A DNA stretch of 64,000 nucleotides from Artemia franciscana. Its lineage: Eukaryota; Arthropoda; Branchiopoda; Anostraca; Artemiidae. The notes under the pieces are model-generated. The model was not told where the DNA came from, did not search any database, and saw only the letters and a program-made list of their open reading frames with translations. Every line of letters starts with the position of its first letter. Position 1 is the stretch's first letter. A program made the position numbers and the translations under genes. This document shows, piece by piece, positions 1 to 13,716 of the stretch. The DNA is taken from positions 41,315,403-41,379,402 of the forward strand of contig NC_088873.1 of assembly GCF_032884065.1 (NCBI RefSeq). Direction: 5' to 3'.

Positions 1-8
1 TCTTTGTA

Positions 9-57
9 TCAAAATTCGCTCCTTACTACAGTTCGTTACCACGAACTTTTGATACCA
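9..57 (-). repeat. End fragment of the GGAGCGAC TIR family
   Basis: The stretch reads, in reverse complement, as the outer end of a repeat family found several more times in this window (about 983-1175, 34330-35740, 36525-38207, 45844-47510). It has the hairpin ACGAACTG/CAGTTCGT followed by TAGTAAGGAGCGA. Only the end is present; the body would lie to the left of the window. Confidence 0.6.
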
Positions 58-982
58 TGCTGACTTCTGACTCTTTTAGCTTTGCAAAATGTTTGTTTTA
101 GCCAGCTCCAAGAAAAGAATTGATATAAATGTGCTTAGAATTATGACTGAAATTAGTCACATTTCTCAGAGCGCCAGTGCTACTTGTGGGACAATTATCT
201 CTGCATCAGAATGCTGTACGAAATTTCTGCTGAGGACAGAGTAAAGTGAATTTAGACAAAATGTGTAAATGTTCTCACAATTTAGAAATTTTGTGTGCAC
301 GTATAAGCGGTACCAACCCATTTTCTTTTTCTATTGTTATCGGTTTTATCATGCTGGATTAGGAGACCAAGCTTTGCTTGTTAAAGGAATTATAAACATA
401 AAAACGGTATTCAGTGTAACCCCATCCTGAAATGTATACCCCCCTATACCCTGATTGAAACAAGAAAAACTCTTGTGCAGTTTTTATAGAATTCGTTTTT
501 TTAACAAAGATACGAAGAAAAAGGTAGTTTTCAAACTATAGGAGTCAGTTTTCTCTTCCAACTGGTATCTATTAACTAGTTTTAATTAATTTAAGGTTTC
601 TGCCGCAAGGATGCCAAGATTTGTTCAGAATTTCTGGATATTCTTTGTCAAACAATGCCCAAACCTTACTTTCGAATATTTTCAAATTCGAGATACGATC
701 GCTATTTAAATGTGGGGAATGTTTCACAATATAATATTACAGAATCTGTGGTAATCCTTTGATTTATCCTGTATCTTTACTTACACTGCGCTTTTGCGCT
801 GCCCATGGTTTTTGTTTTGGATTTACGTGGCCCACTGATACCAATGCTATATATTCATATAAATTGGCACACACAAATAAATCAATTTAATAAAAAATCA
901 TAAACAATATTTCAATAAATCATGTATGTTAAAAGTTTGGTACAACAAATTAAATCTTACAGAATCAAATTCCATTTGATGG

Positions 983-1175
983 AAAGCTAGGAGCGACCCG
1001 GCTCAATAGTAACCGAAACTCTTTTTTTATTATTTAAAAAATAGAGTTGTGAGAAACAGTCAAACTTTAGCGTAAAGAACGAGGTGTTGAGGAGGGGACA
1101 ACCCCTTTCATATACGTAATAATTTCTGTTCGTTTTAAGTTTTAATGTCGCTCCTTATTTGCAGTTAAAAAAAAA
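983..1175 (+). mobile_element. Short internally deleted copy of the GGAGCGAC TIR family
   Basis: It begins with GGAGCGACCCGGCTCAATAG, the left end of the family, and jumps within about 45 bases to the right-hand segment containing the repeated 'CTTTAGCGTAAAGAACGAGG' stretch. It ends with GTCGCTCCTTATTTGCAGTT, the inverted right end. About 190 bp therefore carry both ends of an element that is 1.4-1.7 kb elsewhere in the window. This is the usual form of a MITE made by internal deletion. No coding capacity. The rest of 1-1821 shows no exon I can support. Confidence 0.6.
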
Positions 1176-1821
1176 CTTTTTTTATATTTAATATAATGAA
1201 AGAGAAGGCTTAGATTGTTAGAACATGTCTACAGGATGCCTCCTTAGGACAGTTTAAATCAAATCCCTAGGCTGGATTATGATCAGGGGCAGAGGGGTTT
1301 AACCAATTAGAAATTGATTTTAGTCCATTACCTAACTGAACATCGTGTATTCAGGTGAAACTTGTCACTTTTCACCATTGTCCTATTTAATATTTTCCCA
1401 AGAAATTGCCATAAACAATATATATTTATTGACGTTTATTAACAAGCAATGAAAACACCTTAATTATACATCATCTCCCTTTCTTTTGGTTGTGTTGCTA
1501 TGCTCTTATAACAATACATTGTCGCCAGATTGGAGCTTGTATGACAGATTTTGAATCAATTTGACAGCAGGAAGTGGATGACAAAGGTCAATGACATATT
1601 TCCATAACAATAAAAATCGTACATCTCTGCAATAATTATTAAATTTAAAAGGTACTCGTGACGAAACAGAAAAAGCCGTTCGCAATGCATAACGTTCGTT
1701 TGTGTAAGTTTGTGTAAGTCCTGTAAGTAAAAACGTCGTGTTTCCTACCTGAAATAACATTGCTAATTTGCTTCAAAATATTCTAGTAGAAGTTCAATTG
1801 ATATATGTTCTTCCATTATAG

Positions 1822-1956
1822 GAAATAATTGAGTTTCCAATGTTGAAGATTGATACAAAGTCTCTCCAAATCACATCTGAGTTTCATCGCTATGTTAAGC
1901 CAGTTCATCATTACATTCTCACACCGTTCTGTTCCGAGTTAACTGGCATCACACAG
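1822..1956 (+). CDS. ERI3: ERI3-like exoribonuclease, internal coding exon
   Basis: This 135-nt exon encodes 45 codons in phase 0, starting EIIEFPMLKIDTK and ending FCSELTGITQ. It follows an AG acceptor at 1820-1821 and is followed by donor GTAAGG at 1957. In ERI-family DEDDh 3'-5' exoribonucleases the phrase 'EIIEFP' lies just after the first exonuclease motif (DFEATC), and 'TPFCTELTGI' follows it. The DFEATC motif itself is not in the window, so the preceding exon lies to the left. Among ERI1, ERI2 and ERI3, the next two exons match ERI3 best from memory. ERI-family enzymes trim structured RNA 3' ends; ERI3's own substrates are poorly defined. This identification comes from family recognition, not a database search. 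Confidence 0.87.
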
Positions 1957-2431
1957 GTAAGGTTAGTTATTTGGTGACATTAAGCTCGAGAGAAAGATTG
2001 AAGATGTAGAAGCATTTAAAAATTAAGTTTTGGACCTCTCGCGGTCGTTACTTGGACGTTTTATTTTGTGTATTTTATAAGTTTGACTCGTCCTTCCACC
2101 CACAAAAAAAGAATAAATGGTACTTATCTTAATAGTCACTATAAAATTTCGACACAAGAAACTGGTCAAGTAACTTTTTTATACTGTCGATCGTTTGGAT
2201 GGCAAAGATCAGATGGCATAGCAACCGGTTAGTTTGCTTTGACTAATGATAGAATATAGTGTCTCACCATGGACGTTCAAGTTAAAAATTGGGATTTGCC
2301 AGGGACCGAAGAACAGGCAATTATATTTCTCCAGGATAAGGAGTTGTTGCCAAAAAAAAAAAATGTGTCAATGGACACACCATGTCTTTGTACTCCTATG
2401 AGAAGCTACATTATTGGAAGCGTAATACTAG

Positions 2432-2563
2432 GCTAAATATTTGCACATTAGGGGGGATGGGGGGTAAAGCATAGCATATATTAGATGCAATAATGGTTAG
2501 TTTACGCATCTAATATTTGCCATGCTCTACCCCCCCCCCCTAATGTGCAAATATATAGCCAAA
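2432..2563. repeat. Imperfect palindrome (MITE-like) in ERI3 intron
   Basis: The left half GGCTAAATATTTGCACATTA, a G-rich run and GCAT...TTAGATGC is mirrored after a short loop by GCATCTAATATTTGCCATG, a C-rich run and TAATGTGCAAATATATAGCC. The arms are about 55 bases with a few mismatches. A related G-rich/C-rich foldback lies at 31823-31990. It could be a small non-autonomous DNA transposon; no target duplication was established. Confidence 0.6.
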
Positions 2564-4068
2564 ATTTGTTTCTAAACTATTATATATTCATCATATTGTG
2601 TTTCATTTCATTAGCATTAATCGAACTTCACTTCCCGAGTGTCAATTATATAACCGATAAATAGAGAATAAATTACTAGAATTTGTTCAGGAAGATAAAA
2701 TCTAAAAGGCATATCTTATTTCTATCTTTTATTTTATATTTCTAGATCAGGATTTACCAAGTGTGGTACGGGTACCCCCAGGGATACGAGGTAGGTTTAG
2801 CAGGGGTTACGCTTTGCACCGGATTTTGGCGGAAATGTGCATTTCACCGTACTTAAATACCGTTTTTAGACGTTAAGTTGAAAAAGAGGAACAGGATATT
2901 GAACGTGGAACGCCACCTTGGATGAAAATTAACAGCCAGGGAACCAAAATAAGACAATCTGTTATCCCAGCACAACATTTTATGCTTTTCATTTCGCTCC
3001 AAATAAGTTTCGGTTATTGCTCTTTATTTATATTCGTTATGATTAATTTTGTTTCCCTTTTATTTTTTTTTGTATGCACACAAAAAGTAAAAAGTAAATA
3101 CGCTTTGACTGTTATTAAAACACGTCCGTTTTATATCGAGGCGCTGCGAACTCCGTTTTATATCGAGCTGCTACTAACCTCATTTTATATCGAGGTGTTA
3201 CGAACATTATACAAAAAGGGATACACGAATGTCAAAAGTTAGGGAATACTATTCTAGACGGCATTAAAAATATTTAGAAAATTGACTTTTGAGTTGATAT
3301 TTGTATCGAAATACTTAAAAAGTGTTTTAGATCATATACGGGTTCATTACGAAATACAATAAGCGACCAGACCAGTTCTTTCTTTGTTCCTTCTCTGAAA
3401 ACTTTGCGGTTCTCTCCAACAAGATTCTCAAAAAGTCAGTAGTATGCTGTTAATTATTTTTACATAACTCTGAAGAAGTTAGGCCAGAACTCTGAAGAAG
3501 TTGTTATACACAACGGTGTATAACAAACGAGGTTTTATTCGGGTCTATACACCCCCTGAAACTCGGTATTTGTTCAGTTTTGTACGTATTTTCTTATATA
3601 TTTCCCTAAAATGATATTAACCTATTTGAACCTATCCCTTTAAACCTATTTTAACGTTTCCATTATTTCCATTATAAATTGGGTAGTGTTGCAAAAAAAA
3701 CTACACGTAGTTTTCTTTATTGGGTTCTTTCGAGACCCATTGAATTTATTTTTTTCTTTCATCTCGGAAAAGTTTTCGGTACTTTGCAAAGAAATTTTTT
3801 AAAAGTGAGCATTTTTCTACAAGAAAAACTAAGAAAAATAGTTCGCTCCTTGATAGTGTCCCAATTTTTTCTAGACTAGCTTTGGAACACTTAGCGGGAT
3901 TTCCCCCTACTCTCTGGCCTACACTTTTGAAAACACGGAGAGATCGGACAAAATGGATGATTATTGATTGCCAGTGTCTTGGCCTGAGGCAATTTTAAGC
4001 TGGCAAGATTTAGTTCGAAGCAGTCCTCCCCTGCTTGGCATGCCCCTGTATATTCAACTTTTTTTTAG

Positions 4069-4266
4069 GACATAGTGGATAGAGAAGACACATTTCCAAA
4101 AGTATTTAAGTCAGCAAAAGAATGGATTGAGAAAGAAACAAGAGAAAATAGTTATGCAATAGTTACATTTGGTGACTGGGACCTTAATTTAATGCTTCCA
4201 GAGCAATGTCATCTTATTGGCGAAGGAGTACCAGCTTATTTTAAAAGATGGATAAACATAAAAAAG
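4069..4266 (+). CDS. ERI3: ERI3-like exoribonuclease, internal coding exon with Exo II motif
   Basis: This 198-nt exon has 66 codons in phase 0, running from DIVDREDTF to KRWINIKK. It sits between a T-rich tract ending in AG (4067-4068) and the donor GTAATT at 4267. Residues 31-39, IVTFGDWDL, hold the second DEDDh motif; the aspartate of DWD (residue 38) should bind catalytic metal. 'MLPEQCHLIG...PAYFKRWINIKK' is the pattern I associate with ERI3 rather than ERI1 or ERI2. The reading frame joins the preceding exon without adding or losing a base. The intron upstream (1957-4068) is 2.1 kb. A GTG inside the exon is not a start; this is an internal exon. Confidence 0.9.
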
Positions 4267-6027
4267 GTAATTTTTCATCTATATTTACTTTAAAGCACAT
4301 TTAATTTATATTTCTTCTTTTTATAACATTTTCTGCAGTATCCAAGACCGTATATAGGGAGGGGTTTACTGTCTGCCCCCTCCCCACACTAAAAAAATGG
4401 CCTACTCGTGAAAAAGTACCAAAATGCATATAAAATTTTCTGGACGGGTTTCTAAAGTTTTATTTTGTAACCCTTCCCAACCGAAAAAAATACCCCCCTC
4501 TTCGGAAAATTCCTGGATATGGCCTTGGCAGCAGGAGGAAATTAAGCGTCGGAATGCCAAGTTTTCTTTTATATGTGATATTATAGAGTGTAAAATGGAT
4601 ATGTATTTTAATCGTAAAATGAATCGTTGGCTAGGTGAAAAATAAAAACTAAAAACAGTTGCTGTAAAATAAACTTCTTTCTTACATTTGGCTTCCTTTG
4701 ACTACCTTTTTTATTTATGTAAAGTATAATTTTATTTATTACAACTTCATTTTAGTTCGAACCTATTTCAGGCTTCAGAATACTCAAGATGTTCAAGCAG
4801 AACTCACTCTTGATATGTAAGGCATCTCAATTTCCCATGCTGTATACTCTTTCTGGACTTTAGCTCATTTTGCTCTCTTTTTTCAAGCACATAATTTTAA
4901 GTCTCCCTTCCTGAGAAAAACTAAATAATAGAAAAAATCCTGGAAGTTTAAACTGGATCCTCCAGCCATGAGAGTAGTATGGGGCTATGCACTTTAATCG
5001 TAGCCCATTCCCGGTGTAGTATTGGAGTTGCTAATACCCCGGATCCCTTTAGGCACTATTATCACATCTTATCCTGGTGTACTACTGGAGTTGCTAACCC
5101 CTCTTACCCCCTTAGGAACTCCCAACACACACATAGCCCTTAACTCCCAATACACAAATACCCCTCAAATCCCAATACACACATATCCCACCATTCCTAC
5201 GACACACATACCGTTATCTCAGCTTCCAGTGATAAAGCTATTTCCAGGAACCATCACTTGCCAGCTTTTATTTGTCAGTGACATGGGTCTACGGATACTA
5301 TGGCTATGTACTCGGTATGTTGTATAAGGCCTCCAGTGATGGATGCATTTGAATGCTAAATATTTATCCAAGCCATAGACGGTATTATTGTCAACTAAAA
5401 TTATATATAACGACATGTATCATTTTCCAACAACACATTTTTAGGTTCTAATCCGTTTTCCATTGATTTTATGGAATTTATGTCTGGTGTAGGAATCGAA
5501 CATGTGACCCAAGATGTCCTATGGTAAAAGAACGACACGTTAGTTGAGTAAGACAACAAGTCGTTAATGAAATTATGTTCCTTGACATACATTCTGAGCA
5601 ATCAGTGTATTGTTTCTGGGACGCTGGCCAAGTTATGTTAAGCGTCACTATATCATAACAAGTAACTGCGTAATCAATTTCTCAAATGGGGTTGGATATA
5701 TGATAAATGATATCAGTGATTTGTTTCCTGGTGCCTTTTTGGGAATTATTCCGAAAAGAGGCATACCACTGTAATTTGAGATGCTTTCTGGACAGGCATA
5801 TTCTTATGATGATCAATGAAACTCGTTTCGATCTCCAAAAATTGCAATGACTACAAACGGTCGGGTATCCTGTTTTGTAATGTCATGGACCTGAGCACAT
5901 CGTTTTTCAATTACCGGGGTTTGTGCATGATTTTGGGTCCTAACATTCCCATCCAGGGCCCTACGTCCCCTACCAGGGCCGATTTTTTTGAACTTAGAAA
6001 TTTTTGAAGACTATTTTTTAAACAATG

Positions 6028-6570
6028 CCTCGCCTTTTAAACTAAGAGGTGAAACCAGGACCAGAGGAGTTTTTTTATATTTTTCATAGTTCAGAGTCGT
6101 TTTCTTAACGACAATCTAAAACCATGGAAAAGAATGACTGTTGAATGCCTAGCTGTTTATGCTAAGAGGTTAAACCAAGACTAGAGGATTTAAAAAAATT
6201 TCATTGGCCAGATTTTGAACCATATTGCCTCGCTGTTAAAACTAAGAGGTGAAAACCAAGACTGGAGGAGTTTTTTTTTAGATTTTGCATAAGTCACAGT
6301 TTATTTTTTCTTAATGACATTCTAATAGCATCAAAAAGAACTTTATTCTAGAACTTTATTCAAAAACAACTTTTTACTATTGAATTTTATGTTTACATTA
6401 AGAGGTAAAATCAATACCGGAGGAGTTTTTGAGATTTTTCACTGGTTAGGTTAGGTTTTTTTCTTAATGACATTCTAATACCCTGGGAAAGAATGACTAT
6501 TGAATGGGTAGCTGTTTACGCTAAGAAGTGAAAGCAAGACCAGGGGAGTTTTTTACATTTTTAATAGGCC
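6028..6570 (+). repeat. Degenerate tandem repeat inside foldback arm
   Basis: Several diverged units share 'GCCTCGCTGTT..ACTAAGAGGTGAAACCAAGAC..GAGGAGTTTTT' (near 6028, 6148, 6227, 6385, 6507). Unit length is irregular, roughly 80-160 bases. One inverted unit is in the right arm near 8770-8890. Confidence 0.6.
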
Positions 6571-6599
6571 AGCAGATACAGTTACAACTCGTGTATGAA

Positions 6600-6755
6600 C
6601 CAAAATGGAGTAAGCTCCACGTCGAAATAGAAAAAAAATACACAAAGACACAAGCAAGCACCCACTCAGACATATAGGCATAGGGAGAGAGAAAAAAGCA
6701 AGCAAACATCCGCTATGACACTCAGGCACATAGAGAAAGAAAAAACAGAGAGAGA

Positions 6756-6819
<64 letters not shown>

Positions 6820-6829
6820 GAGAGAGGGA

Positions 6830-6905
<76 letters not shown>

Positions 6906-7110
6906 AACACACACAGAAACATACAAAGTCAGCCACACAGGCATACAAACAGACAGAGACAGGCAAATTGACCGTCAAACGCACAGGTACAGAGACAAAG
7001 AATGACAAAAACACACAGATAAACACAAAAGTCCGAGCAAACGGACGCTCAGACACACAGGCGCAGAGAAAAAGAAAAAAAACGCAAACATACGAAGTCT
7101 GACGCAGAGG
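6600..7110 (-). repeat. Inverted copy of the CTGTGTGTC-rich minisatellite, with (AG)n core
   Basis: The + strand shows CACAGGCACAGAGA-type units. They are the reverse complement of the units at 7190-8765. A nearly pure (AG)n tract of about 145 bases fills 6755-6901. Long Leu/Ser-rich reading frames here are by-products of the dinucleotide repeat. Confidence 0.8.
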
Positions 7111-7189
7111 CACAAATTTTTTTGAGTTGAAGTCCAAATGAACCTAACTAAAAATTAGTTAACAAAATGTAACCTCAGTAAAAATAGGT

Positions 7190-7803
7190 TGTGGTGCCAT
7201 CTAAGAATTTTTTGGTACTTAGGGTTTTTGGACTTGGTCTGCTTGCATGTCTGTGTGTCTGACCTTTTGTGTGTGTTTTTGTCACTCTTTCTCTCTGCAT
7301 GTGTGTTTGAGCGTCTGCTTGCCTGTCTCTGCGTTTGTTTGCATGTCTGTGCATCTAACTTTGTGTGTTTTTGCCTCTCTCTCTCTCTCTCTCTCTGTGC
7401 GTTTGTGTATCTGACTCCGTGTGTTTGTATGTCGTTTTCCCCCCTTTTCCACGCATGTATGTCTGAGCGGGTGTCTTGTTGTATATATGTCTGTCTTTGT
7501 GTTCCTTACTCTGTGTTTTTATATGTGTTTTTGCCTCTCGGTCTATACCTGTGTGTCTGAGCGGCTGTTTGCTTCTCTATGTCTCTCTTCCACTTTCTTT
7601 GCCCATATGTCCGAGCGGGTATTAGCTTGTCTCTGTGTCTTTCTTTGTGTGTTTGTGTGTCTAACTCTGTGTTTGTATATGTTTTTGTCTCTATCTCTCT
7701 TTCTTTGCCTATGTGTCTAAGCGGGTAGTAGCTTGTCTCCGTGTGTCTGAATCTGTGTTTTTGTCTCTCTCGCTCTCCCTGTGCGTCTGAGTTGCTGTTT
7801 GCT

Positions 7804-7834
<31 letters not shown>

Positions 7835-8765
7835 CTTTGTGTCTGAGAGGGTGCTGAATCAGTGTGTTTTTATGTATTTTTGTTCTCTCTCTCTGTGCTT
7901 GTGTGTCTGAATGGGTGTTTTATTCTCTCTGTGTCTGTCTTTGTGTGTTTGTATGTGTTTTTCTCTCTCTCGCTGTGCTTGTGTGTCTGAATAACATTTT
8001 ACTTGTCTCTCGCTCTCTGTGCCTGTATGTCTGAACGGGTGTTTGCTTGTCTAAGTGTCTGTCTTGCATGTTTGTGTGTCTGACTCTTTGTGTTTGTATG
8101 TGTTTTTTTCTCTCTCTATGTGCCTGTGTGTCTGAGCGGCTATTTGCTTGCCTCTCTCTCTCTGTGCCTATGTATCTGACCGAATGTTTGCTTGTCTCTG
8201 TGTCTATCTTTTTGTTTGTTTGTCTAGCTTTGTGTATTTGTATGTATTTTCGTCCCTCTCTCTTTCTGTCTCTCTCTCTCTATGTGTGTGTCTGAGTGGC
8301 TGTTTCCTTGTCTCTCTCTCTCTGTGCCTGTATGTCTGAGCGGGTGTTTGCTTGTTTCTGTGTTCTTCTATGTGCGTTTTTGAGTGTCTGACTCTGTGTG
8401 TTTGTATCTATTTTTGTGTGTCTCTCTCTCTCCGTCTGTGCCTGTGTGTCTGAGCGGTTTTTTGCCTCTCTCTCTCTCGATCTCTGTGCCCGTGTGTTCG
8501 AGCGGGTGGTTGCTTGTCTCTGTGTGTCTGAATCTATGCGTTTTTATGTGTCTCTCTCTCTCGGTGCTTGTGTGTCTGAGTGGCTGTTTGTTTGTCTTTC
8601 TCTCTGTGCTTGTGTGTTTTGGCGGGTGTTTGCTTCTCTCTGTGTCTGTCTTCGTATATCTGACTATGTGTGTTTGTACATGTTTTTGTCTCTCTCTCTC
8701 TAACTGTGTTTCTGAGCGGCTGTCTCTCTTTTTCTCCGTGCCTATGCGTCCGATCGGGTGTTTCC
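7190..8765 (+). repeat. CT/GT-rich minisatellite, right arm of foldback
   Basis: The whole segment is built of diverged units of the type TGTGCCTGTGTGTCTGAGCG, GGTGTTTGCTTGTCTCTGTG and TCTGTCTTTGTGTGTTTGTA, separated by (CT)n. Period is irregular, mostly around 100-130 bases. It lacks any coding signature in either strand: predicted peptides are Leu/Ser/Val/Cys low-complexity. Confidence 0.8.
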
Positions 8766-9719
8766 TTATACCTGAACAGTTTTACCTTTATCTGTTTGCC
8801 TCTGAAAAATCTCAAAAAAAATTCCTCTGGTCTTGCTTTCAACTCTTAGCCTTAACAGCTAGGCATTCAATTGTCGTTGTACATTACAAAAATGATACCT
8901 GGCCGGTTGTAGTCATTACAAATTTGTGAGATCGAAACAAGTTGTGTTTATAATAATATTAATACATCTGTCCAGAAAGCAACTCAAATCACTGTAATAT
9001 GCATATTCTCCGAATGATGCCATAAAAGGCACCAGGAAACAAATCGCTGATAGCAGTTACTATATATCCAACTCCAACTGAGAAATCGCTTGCGCAATTA
9101 ACTTGTTACGAAATAGTGAGGCTTAATATCACTTGGCTGGCGTTCCAGAAACAATACATTGATTACCAAGAATGTATATCTAGGAACATAGTATCATCAA
9201 TAACTTGTGTGCTCATTCAACTAACGTGTCGGTCTTTTACCATAGGAAATCTTGGGTCTTACCTTCGATTCCTACACCAGACATAAATTCCATAAAATCA
9301 ATTGGAAAACGACTTAAGAGCCAAAAAACATATCGTTGGGAATAAATACATATCTTTATCTATAATTTTAGTTAAAAATAACACCGTCTATGGTTTTAGA
9401 TAAATATTCGACCTTCAAATGTATCCATCACAGGAGGCCTTACGCAAGATACTAAGTACATGGTCATAGTATCCATATCACCATTTCACCGAGAAATGAT
9501 AGCTGGCAAGTGATGTTTCCTGAAAATATTCTTATCGCTGGTAGCTGAGATAACGGGATTTGTGTCGTATGAGTGGTGGGATATGTGTGTATTGGGAATT
9601 AAAGGCTACGTGTGTATTGGGAGTTAAGGACTATACGTGTGTTGGAAGTGCCTAAGCGATACGAGGGGTTAGCAACTCCAATAGTACACTGGGATAGGGC
9701 TGCGCTTAAATTCTGCTTC

Positions 9720-10350
9720 TAATTCTGTCTCGCTCTCTCTCTCTCTGTGCTTGCGTGTCTGACCGGCCCTTTTCTTGTCTCTCTCTCTCGCTGTGCCTGT
9801 GTGTTCGAGTGGGTGTTTGATTGTCTCTGTGTCTGTCTTTGTGCGTCTATATGTCTGACCTTCTATGTTTTTTTTTGTTTTTGTGTCTCTCGATCTCAGT
9901 GCCTGTGTGTCTGAGCGGGTGTTTGCTTGTCTCTTTGTCTGTCTTTGAGTGTCTAAATCTGTATGTTTCTATGTGTTTTTGTCTCTCTCTCTGTGCCTGT
10001 GTGTCTGGGTGAGTATTTGCTTCTCTCGGTGTCTGTCTTTGTGTATATGATTCTGTGTGTTTGTATGTGTTTTTGTATTTCTCTCTCTATGCCCGTGTGT
10101 GTGAACGTCTGTTTGCCTGTCTCTCTCTTTCTCTGTGCCAGTGTGGCTGAGCGTGTGTTTGCCTGTCTCTCTCTTTCTCTGTGCCTGTGTGTCTGAGCGG
10201 AAGTTTGCTTGTTTCTGTGTCTGTCTTTGCGTGGTTGTGAGCCTGACTCTGTGTGTTGGTATTTTTTCTCTCTCCCTATCTGTGCCTATGTCTCCGACTG
10301 TGTGTTTTCTTGTCTCTGTGTCTTCATTGTATGTTTGTGTCAGGTAGAGA
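9720..10350 (+). repeat. Second block of the CT/GT-rich minisatellite
   Basis: Same units as 7190-8765 (TGTGCCTGTGTGTCTGAGCG followed by TTGCTTGTCTCTGTGTCTGT). It is followed at 10348-10660 by another inverted outer flank of the foldback element, so the unit 'minisatellite plus flank' occurs twice on the right side. Confidence 0.75.
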
Positions 10351-10950
10351 GACGCAAGATACCGAGTAAATTGCCATAGTATCCATAGACCCATTTCATC
10401 GAGAAATAACAGCTGGCAAGTGATGTCTCCTGGAAATATTCTTATCGCTGAAAGCTTAGGTAACGGTATGTGTGTCATTGGAAATTAAGGTTTATGTGTG
10501 TATTGGGCGTGCCCGAGGGGATACGAGGGGTTAGGAACTCCAATAGTACACCGGGATAGGGTTGTGACAATAGTTTCTAAGGGGATACAACGGCTTAGAA
10601 ACACCAATACTACACCAGGATAGAGCCGCACTTAAAGTGCTTAACCCCATATTACTCATGAGACAAAACGGGGTATACTAACCAAACCAGGAATAAGTTT
10701 GTCGTCTTTTCATGAAACCCACGGATTGTATGCTATCTCCATAATAAGGTTCACTTGCTTGCATATAGGTTTCAGGCATAGAGAGAACAATCACTTCCCT
10801 GTTCAAAAACCAGCTGACCCTGATTTTAAAAGAACTCTGGAGAAACCGCTATCATCACCCGTTCTGCAGCATCACGTTGTTGTTTTTCGATCAGTGACAC
10901 CTTTGTGTCACAGACACTTATCAATTATATAAAGTCAGAATTTTTTTTAG

Positions 10951-11130
10951 GTATTTGCTGAACGAACTGGGATTTTCCCAAGAAATTTGAAAGAGTTGTT
11001 GTCGCGCTTGTCCCTTAGACACATTGGGCACCACCATTCTGGCTACGATGACTGTGTGAATATCGCAAATATTACACGTGAATTGTGTAGAAGAGGTTTT
11101 GTGCTAAATTACACAACGACGAAAATATAA
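10951..11130 (+). CDS. ERI3: ERI3-like exoribonuclease, terminal coding exon with Exo III motif
   Basis: The exon starts after TTTTTTTTAG (10941-10950) and gives 59 residues plus TAA (11128-11130), starting VFAERTGIFPRNLKE and ending NYTTTKI. Residues 24-43, HIGHHHSGYDDCVNIANITR, are the third DEDDh motif: H29 is the expected general base and D34 a metal ligand. The frame continues exactly from WINIKK in the previous exon, and the alignment in memory to ERI3 ('WINLKKAYSFA...LSLQHIGRPHSGIDDCKNIANI') needs no missing exon between. The 6.7 kb intron before it holds the foldback element. The C-terminus ends a few residues after the nuclease fold, as in the family. No poly(A) signal was assigned with confidence. 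Confidence 0.9.
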   Translation, partial: VFAERTGIFPRNLKELLSRLSLRHIGHHHSGYDDCVNIANITRELCRRGFVLNYTTTKI

Positions 11131-13096
<1,966 letters not shown>

Positions 13097-13210
13097 TTAT
13101 TCGTAATATGATTCCCTCATCTGACCATCAAAGAAAGAAATGATTCGAGTAGGTGGTGTTGGCTGTGATGATAACTTATTTTCTATTCTATTAACTTCTG
13201 GATTTGCACT
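13097..13210 (-). CDS. FAM91A1: FAM91A1 terminal coding exon
   Basis: On the - strand, TTTTCTTTTCAG is followed by 37 codons and TAA (13099-13097). The peptide starts SANPEVNRIENK and contains PTPPTRIISFFDGQMRESYYE before the stop. It matches the C-terminal 'VPLPAKNLIFKDGVLSEW' region of FAM91A1 as remembered. It is too short for standard ORF finding. The phase is 0, as needed after the exon at 28520-28589. FAM91A1 works with TBC1D23 and the WDR11 complex in capturing endosome-derived vesicles at the trans-Golgi. Similarity is modest and the exon is short, but position, strand, phase, acceptor and stop agree. Confidence 0.75.
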   Translation of the reverse strand, partial: SANPEVNRIENKLSSQPTPPTRIISFFDGQMRESYYE

Positions 13211-13465
13211 CTGAAAAGAAAATATATAATTAAGTGGTGAGTCTAATTTCTACATTAGTGAAATTTGACGAAATTAGTATCTCACGTTGTTTTATATAAT
13301 TGGAATTTTTTTTTTAGGTTTTAAAGCCCATTGGATTTATGGATATTTCAGCATGTTCTCGCGATTTCTCAAAGAAATTAAATTTTAAATAATATATAAA
13401 TAAACAAATAATGTTTATACTGTAAATAACATATATAAATAACAATATAAATAACATATATAAAT

Positions 13466-13565
<100 letters not shown>

Positions 13566-13716
13566 TGAATGAATGAATGAACTTTATTACCCGTAAAGTA
13601 TAAAAACACACAAAGTACGGAGTATTATAAATAAATAAACAAAAGCAAATACGATAAACAGCGAAGAAAAACAAAATTCAAACTAACAAAAGACAACATG
13701 GACTTATCAACCAGTA

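Larger units (their letters stand above)
4967..10660. mobile_element. Foldback-like element with long inverted arms, in the ERI3 intron
   Basis: Outer left sequence from CATGAGAGTAGTATGGGG (4967) recurs in inverted form at the right end, ...CCCCATATTACTCATG (10660). The left arm runs outer flank (4967-5830), tandem block (6028-6570), then CA/GA-rich minisatellite (6600-7110). The right arm mirrors it: CT/GT-rich minisatellite (7190-8765), one tandem-block unit (about 8770-8890), then inverted outer flank (8940-9715). For example 5430-5560 is the inverse of 9225-9310. A second, shorter right arm follows (9720-10660), so the element was partly duplicated or hit by a relative. No transposase ORF was recognised. 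Organisation fits Foldback-type DNA transposons; exact ends and target duplication are unresolved. Confidence 0.7.

Noticed and set aside
2922..3242. 106-codon open frame in the first ERI3 intron
   Set aside because: AT-rich with a short internal repeat (FYIE.L); no domain and no splice support.
6553..8929. Long Leu/Ser/Cys-rich open frames in the CT/GT minisatellites
   Set aside because: They follow the dinucleotide repeat and the foldback arms; the sequence is low-complexity with no domain.
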